64,000 nucleotides of DNA from Cryptomeria japonica (Eukaryota; Streptophyta; Pinopsida; Cupressales; Cupressaceae), in contig NC_081414.1 of the NCBI RefSeq assembly GCF_030272615.1, positions 5,147,501-5,211,500 of the forward strand. The letters are read 5' to 3'. The position numbers were made by a program, and so were the translations under genes. Numbering within the stretch: the first letter of the stretch is position 1; the number at the start of each line of letters is the position of its first letter. Positions 57,746 through 64,000 of this stretch are shown here, piece by piece. The notes below the pieces were generated by a model that saw nothing but the letters and a program-made list of their open reading frames with translations, was not told the DNA's origin and did not search any database.

Positions 57746-60700
57746 TGGAGTTGAAAATATTTAACTTTTTTCACAAGTTGCTTTTCTTATGTTTCTTTAT
57801 AGTAATGTTTTAGTTGTGCATCATTATTATAACTTTTTAATATTTTATTTTTTTATAAAATTTGTGTAATTTTGACAATTCTAAATTTAGTTATTTTCAT
57901 AATTTATATGGTTTCAATTGTTAGAAATCTGAAATAGATTTGAATAATCAAGTTCTTTCTATGAGAGAAATAAGCTATAAAATTGTAAATGAAATAACAC
58001 AATTACAAACCCAAGATATCAAGAGATGTGCAAATGTCAAGATGACAATATTGCATTAGGAGCTAAAAGAGAAATTGCAAGATAATGACTACATGTATAA
58101 ATGCACATGAATGCCAATGTTTGCAAAGGAATCTCAATGTATGACTCAATGTGTATAAATACAAGCTAGGTAGTGAATTTATATAGAACTAGGGAAGATG
58201 GATGTGACGAATTCAATCGATAAGGACTGACCACCAACTAATCTAAAAATACTATTTAAATGCTACTCCTTTTTTGAATGGTGAAACTTCAATACCTTAT
58301 CTACTAGTTTGTAATTAATTAAACCCACTTTATTAACCTAAGGAGGCTTAATTAAAGTGTAGGAAAAACCTAGGACTAAGTGAAAACAAATAACCCTCTA
58401 GTAAAACAAAAAACTACATTAACACCTTTCCTTAAGTGTAGATTAGGTGGGCAAAGAGACGGGTCTTGAAAAATGAATTCTAATGAGATATCCATGTACA
58501 AAGAGATCTCTCCCAAAAGAAGAATCTCCCAAAAAATAGAGAGAGAATACCCCCCAAAGGAGAGAAAGAAATTGAAGACTCTAGGACTAAGAAGCCCCCC
58601 AAATGTAGAATATGTATAAAGGATACATGCTCAAAATTGGATGTAGAAGATATTCCATGATCATTGAAAAACACTCTTCGCCCTATGAAGAAACAAAACT
58701 AAAGGTGTATGCATAATATCTATTTAGGGGGTGAAAAAGGATAAGAGGTAAAATCTGAAGAAGACAAATTAGAGTTCTGTTCCCAAAAGATTTTTGCAAT
58801 TTTAGTCTTATTATGTCGGACTCAGTCCTATTGAGGTGGTACATGGAGTTATTCTGGATCTATTCTAAGTGCTTGAATAGAAGGAAAGTATCATACACGT
58901 CCTTAGGTTCAACAATACGATATTTTTATATTCATTTATTAAAAAATCAAGTACATTCCTTATATCTCCTTATATTTTATATCTTTTTTATTATATCATC
59001 TAACTCTTCCATCTCTCCTCTATTTTCATGAATTAGGAACATAGCCCTTAGATAGTATCCTAAAGTACATATATTGGCAACCAATGTACAAGACTATTTT
59101 ACTCATGTTGCACAACAATATTGAGTCATCTGACACATAAAACTTTGCAAAGACTTCGGCCATCAAAATGACATTGTTCATCATATCAATGCATTGAAGA
59201 TAAGTATCGACCTTTGTTATGAAAGCTAAGTCTCCTCCACAACATATTAATAGTCGCCTCTCAATTTATCATGACAATTTGAAGCTTTCTACAAGTATGA
59301 AAATAAAGCAAAATCTCAATAGAAGACCATCATTAATATTTTCACCAGCCAGCAACATTATTTCTATAACTATCTTGACCGATGAACAAATGTGTCCAGT
59401 ACTCATAAGCCGAACGACTTAAATCACACACACTAAGCTTTGACTTCTAAACTTAAAAATATTAAATACTCAAAATTGATATTACTTAGTATATGTAATT
59501 TAAGATCTGCCAAAACAATCATTCATAAAACTTGCTATTAAAATTCAAATGGACTAGAACCATTGTCCTTTACTTGCACAATGCCATCAACTAGAGCCAC
59601 TTAAACTGGAATGCTTCTATTCCATTATATGAGTACATTACTAAATGGACCGAGCTCTATGTGAAAATACTAGCCCAATAACTTAGTGGCACTGTCTTCT
59701 CCTTCTAAAAATTGTATGCGATTGCAAGCCGTAAACAATTCATCATAGAGTCGCCCTCACCCGATGAAATCAAAATTGTCTGAACTAATGAGCTGTTCTT
59801 CATGTAAGAGTGTCACCTGTATTGCCAAGCTCATGAATATGCATTACACTTCTTTTCAACATTGCACCATCGCAAGTCTCTCTGTACTTATTCAACCATC
59901 CGCTTGCAGATTTGCCACGTGGACAGTTAATAAAACTATTTTTTTAAATTGGAAATACACGTGGAAAAAATCTAGTTGCATTGCAAGTCTTAATAAGTAT
60001 ACATTTCATTATGGAATAGTTTAAACCACACACTAAGCTTCCACTTCTAGACTTAAAAGTGTTAAACACTGAGAGTTGATTGACATTTTCTACACTTAAT
60101 ATGTTGCTTAATGTGTGTGGTCACACTAAGAATACACTTCTAGACTTAAAAGTGTTAAACACTCATTCTCTTACACTAACACGCGATTTGACCACATAAC
60201 ACATTAAACCTTTTTGTCAAGAAAAACTTGTAGTTCTATATTTGTGTTTCATATCTTTATTAAGGGAGATGACCAAGTAGTTGAGCGAGGGTCAATTGTT
60301 GTGATAGTAGTTGTTGATTTAATACCCATACTTGTTGATTTAATGTCCACTTTTTTTGACAACATTGCACCAGAATTTTTGACTTTTAAAAATGTTATTG
60401 TTGATGTTGACTACCCACAATTGAATGAAATGTACCATTAGTTGTAAAAAGCAACCAATCATGTGATTCCGTATCAGTTGCACAAGTATGGGGGCCCCTT
60501 ACGCACAACTATTAGTTTCACCTTTTTTTTGGGTTGTTTTGGACATCTTGACAAAAAACATGTTGATGTGGCATCATATTTGATGATGTTGCCTTGAAAC
60601 CTTTGTTATAAGTAGGGTACTTGCCAAGTAAGCTCCTGTAAAAAATTGGGAGTGATTTGAAATTTCCACGAAAGAGTTTGAGAAGCACGAAGTTAGGTTG

Positions 60701-61850
60701 CTCAACTATTGGATCCTCTCTCCTATTTCATATTGTTGCACATTTTCCCTTACCACATACCAATAGGTACCACTAATACTTTAAGACTTGTGTTATTTTT
60801 TTATGAGGTTAGTCATATATTATAAAAGTTAAAAAATATTAACTTTATAATGTGGAACAACTTTAGCCAATGAGAATAATAATTATTAAATATTTTAATA
60901 TTTTAAATAATGGCCAAATACTTCAATCAAAGACCTAGAGATTTTGGTCTTAGGTGTAAAATGGCAAACTTTAGAACTTGTCTTTCCTATGTATGAACAA
61001 CTCACCCATGTGAAGGTTTGAGTTTTACATGTCTACCAGCTATAACCAAAATCTTTATCGCGAAGATTTTTTTTTTCAACTCCCAACATAGGGGAAGTGT
61101 ACCAGTAGTGGATATAGCTAACTTTGTGCATCTAGAACTTCTAAACAATACATCGGATTTCGACATTTGTTTTTGGTTGTCTTTGTATGCAACTTAACTG
61201 CTTATAACTAAGGTTATGGCTTCAGGGTAGTAGCGATGCATGTTGTGGGATCAGTTATGCACAAAAGGGTCAAAAAGTACACTTTTCAAAGTGTCGTTTG
61301 ATACCTACTTGAAGATGTTCCAATAAGCATCCACTTAGAACTACTAGTACTTGTGGACAAATGTCTAGTAGTTGTACACAAATGTTGCAGTAGTGGTGCA
61401 CAAATGGGCCAATTATAGATCAAAAAAGGTCAAAAAGCTAAAAAATGATCAACTATTGGTACATGTGAAAGTTATTAACGAACTTTTCATTATCATTTTT
61501 ATGATTCCTTTAAAATTAATAATTGAAAGTTGGGTGCACAAAGAATGATTAATTATTAGAACGCGATCCACTATTGATGGTCTTCCCCTAATACACAAAT
61601 TAAAAATTATCATTTTAAAATAAAAAATAATCAAGTTTTAAAACATCCATGTGCAACCATCAAACTAAATACGTCTAATCTACTTCCCATATTAAAAAAT
61701 TAATCATGAATTTATTGTAGTCAAAGCTGAAAATAGACTTATACAAGATTATAAATAAATAATTTTTTGTTTAGTTTTCGTTACTTAATCTTTTGTATCA
61801 AGAAAAGTAGGCTTCACCCCCTTTCAATGCCTTAAAATTTAAGATCAAAC
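57746..61850. other. Intergenic stretch between the two GT61 genes, no supported gene
   Basis: This is 4.1 kb with only short open frames. The block CTTCTAGACTTAAAAGTGTT with flanking CACACTAAG occurs at 60030-60060 and 60120-60160, with a more diverged relative at 59430-59460. These are small diverged repeats. A purine-rich patch with repeated TCTCCCAAAA / GAGAGA lies near 58500-58570. The frame at 60214-60441 is unsupported. I recognise no known element. Confidence 0.45.
61345..61415. repeat. Short tandem repeat, three units of about 23 bp
   Basis: The unit CTAGTAGTTGTACACAAATG appears three times in a row with changes (CTAGTACTTGTGGACAAATG, then the unit itself, then CAGTAGTGGTGCACAAATG). 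Further up, CCAGTAGTGG at 61101 resembles the third unit. Confidence 0.7.
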
Positions 61851-62110
61851 ACGATAATCCGGACATTCTCCTCGTCTCCTCCAAATATTTTCAGTAAAAT
61901 AGTCGCCATGATTGCCAGTACCAATACTTTCTAAAATTCGTGGCAGCATGGCCGTTGTGACTGGCGAGATAAAACCGAACAATTTTTACGTAAGCATCCG
62001 GGAAAAGCTCAAATATCATGTGCAGCTCTTTAATTTCCGGCGTTTTCTGCTGAGCAATGTGCCCATTAATGGGGCTTACTGTCATAGCAACAGTGAAGGC
62101 AGAAGAAAGC

Positions 62111-63887
62111 ATGGAATCGGCTGACTACTCTGCATTGAGGCCGAAAAGAAATGGCCATGCGGCCAAGAAATCCAAATGCTTTGCACTTAATGCCGTTGTT
62201 TGCATATTAGTAGCCATAATCATTATTGGGCGGTTTCTGGAATTCAAAGGGAAATCAAATGCCTTTTCAATGAAAATCCGAAACAATGGAAGCTATGCAG
62301 AGCTACAGAAATCTGAAATCAAGACCTTAGAATTTCTGCAACTGAATTCGTCTCTAAAGTCGGAGAACGAGCGTTTAGCGAGCGAGTTGAGTAGCCTTCG
62401 CACAAGGCTGGATGGCGCTGCTGAATGTTTCCCCAATGGTAGTGATAAATTGGAGGTAGGAGCCTTGCATTTAGCTTGTCTGCAAGAAGTACTTGTGCTT
62501 GGAAAGAAAAAAATAGTTCTGACTCACAGCAAAGATGAAGATGTGGCCTTGACTACCTGCAGTGAAGAGAAACAGAAACAGAGTGATCAGATTGGAGATC
62601 TAAAGCGAGAAATGGATGTTCTGGGGGACCGTCTGCGACAGTCCGTTGAGTTTTTGCCGTTACAGGACGTAAAAATGGGATCCATAGATGAAGAGGATCG
62701 GACCTGGTTCATGAGCACAGTGCGGGAAAGATCAGAAAATGGAAACCCTGAGCTGTCTTATTTCCCTTCGGAGGGTTCTAACGGGAAAATCCTGTGCCTT
62801 AAGGGCGGGAACAGGGGCAACGGCACTCTCAATTCATATGCATTCGCATGGCCAAATTACCTGCCGCCTAATTCCAGTCTTGTTGCAGGGCTCTCCTTGA
62901 TATCCGACAGCTTCTATGATTATGGAAATCCATGGCACAGTATGAGCTCGTTGATTGTCGCTGCGTCATGGCGAATGGAGAACCAGTGTGAGGCGCCTCA
63001 AAGATTTGTTCTTTATCACAACGGAGAGCTTGTAACATCAATGGGGTCCTATATTTCCAGTGTGTTGCTTGCTGCTTTGGATCGTCATGTGCATATACAG
63101 GAAATAGGGGACTCGCCTCTCTGTTTTGAAAAAGCTGTGGTGTACCGCAGAGGCCTAGGGCACATGTCGTTGCCAAAAAGAATCGCGCTGTTCGACATGA
63201 TCCGTTGCAAAGCACGGAAATTCTGCAACATAGCTGAAAGCCAGCCGATCATCGATGGGATTCGAACCATAAACGTCACTCTTGTTTCCCGAACCGGGCC
63301 GAGGTCATTTAAGAATGAATCCGTGGTGGCGTCGGCGGTTGCAGGGGAATGCAGCAAGGTCCCCGGCTGCAAATTTCGCCTTCTTCGCTCAGTCAATCTA
63401 AGCTTTTGTGAACAGGTATTGCCAAAACTGTTAATCTAAGATAGGATTTCAGATTTCTTTTCATAACCTAGTGATTAAAGAGGTTGCGTTGTGTTGAATG
63501 TGAATTCAGGTGGAAGCCATGAGCAAGACTGACATATTGGTTACTGCTCACGGAGCGCAGATAACAAACATGGTGTTCATGGAGAAGGGGAGTAGCGTGA
63601 TGGAGATGTTCCCCAAGGGCTGGTTGGAAGGAGCGGGCGCGGGACAGTACGTTTTTCAGTGGCTTGCAAACTGGGCAGGGATGAATCATGAGGGCAGTTA
63701 CAGGGATTCCCAAGGTCCCGATTGCCCCAATCCCCAGGAACGGCTCCCCTGCTTTTTGTTTCACAAAGATAGACAGGTGGGACACAACCAAACTTTTTTG
63801 GCGCAATGGACTTCTGAGGTGCTTACCAAGTTTCAGAACAGAACCTCTTTTGAGACTTCCCAACCAAGCACCTGCCCCTGTACTTGA
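62111..63887 (+). CDS. GT61 (DUF563) glycosyltransferase, copy 3
   Basis: This is a two-exon gene that reads open throughout, with exon 1 at 62111-63415 (435 codons) and exon 2 at 63510-63887 (125 codons plus stop). The 94-bp phase-0 intron (GAACAG|GTATTG ... ATTCAG|GTGG) has the same place and size as in copy 2. The predicted length is 560 residues. I prefer the ATG at 62111 (MESADYSALRPKRNGHAAKK) to the in-frame one at 62057, because similarity to copy 2 begins just after it. The order is a basic tail, membrane anchor at about residues 24-40 (FALNAVVCILVAIIIIG), coiled-coil stem (about 60-105, with NSSLKSENERLASELSSLR), then the GT61 domain with SMGSYISSVLLAALDRH, LGHMSLPKRIALFDMIRCK and ILVTAHGAQITNMVFMEKGS. 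It should work in the Golgi lumen. The substrate is unknown. Flanks are unlike those of copies 1 and 2, so it is an older duplicate. Confidence 0.9.
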
Positions 63888-64000
63888 GATATTTGGAAAG
63901 GTAGTTAAAAATTGTTTGTAACAAGTTGAGATCAAGAGTTAAAAGACTTGTAGAATAACCCTTCAATTCAATTCAAGCAGCTTGTTAGAGTAACAACTAT

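Noticed and set aside
60214-60441. Plus-strand frame of 75 codons
   Set aside because: It has no recognised domain, an unusual Val/Ile/Asp-rich content and no neighbouring exon signals.

Overview
The window is nuclear DNA of a land plant with a large, repeat-rich genome. A gymnosperm such as a conifer seems most likely to me, but nothing in the sequence proves the taxon. Support for a plant: family GT61 (DUF563) glycosyltransferase genes with a short GT-AG intron, complete plant-type Copia and Tat-lineage Ty3/gypsy retrotransposons, a plant mobile domain (PMD) reading frame, a MULE/SWIM transposase gene, a leucine-rich-repeat receptor relic and 5S-rRNA-derived repeats. No tRNA gene, intact rRNA gene, CRISPR array or bacterial operon was seen.

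Layout. 1-620: edge of a Copia element (minus). 620-1760: repeat R1 copy A, with a 5S-like module. 1815-19080: a duplicated segment carrying a dead GT61 gene (2042-3797, minus) and its upstream flank R2. Three LTR insertions split it: a solo LTR (3925-5344), a short gag-protease gypsy element (5854-9570) and a full-length Copia element (11706-18807). 20760-23303: R1 copies C and B. 23936-40234: a young 16.3-kb Tat-lineage Ty3/gypsy element with two RNase H domains, a G-patch, and an antisense PMD reading frame between pol and the 3' LTR. 41155-41700: LRR receptor relic. 46091-48919: a 2.8-kb non-coding LTR element with a GC-rich core. 49102-52941: a multi-exon MULE transposase gene with a SWIM zinc finger, broken. 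54318-56085 (minus) and 62111-63887 (plus): two GT61 genes that look intact, arranged head to head about 6 kb apart. 56086-57745: the uninterrupted paralogue of R2.

The only host genes that look functional are the two GT61 genes. Each has a type II signal anchor, a coiled-coil stem, a luminal GT61 domain and one 94-bp phase-0 intron at the same place. Copy 1 is their pseudogene. Copies 1 and 2 arose by segmental duplication including about 1.5 kb of upstream DNA, so copy 2 serves as an empty-site reference for dating the insertions in copy 1. By-eye LTR divergence orders the insertions: gag-protease gypsy (about 13%) oldest, then Copia (about 9%), then the 2.8-kb element (about 3%) and the Tat element (about 2%).

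The most unusual structure is the Tat element. Its antisense PMD frame has its own apparent leader, and that leader carries the same kind of CGCGTCTGTG-like motif cluster found, in the opposite orientation, in the sense leader ahead of gag.
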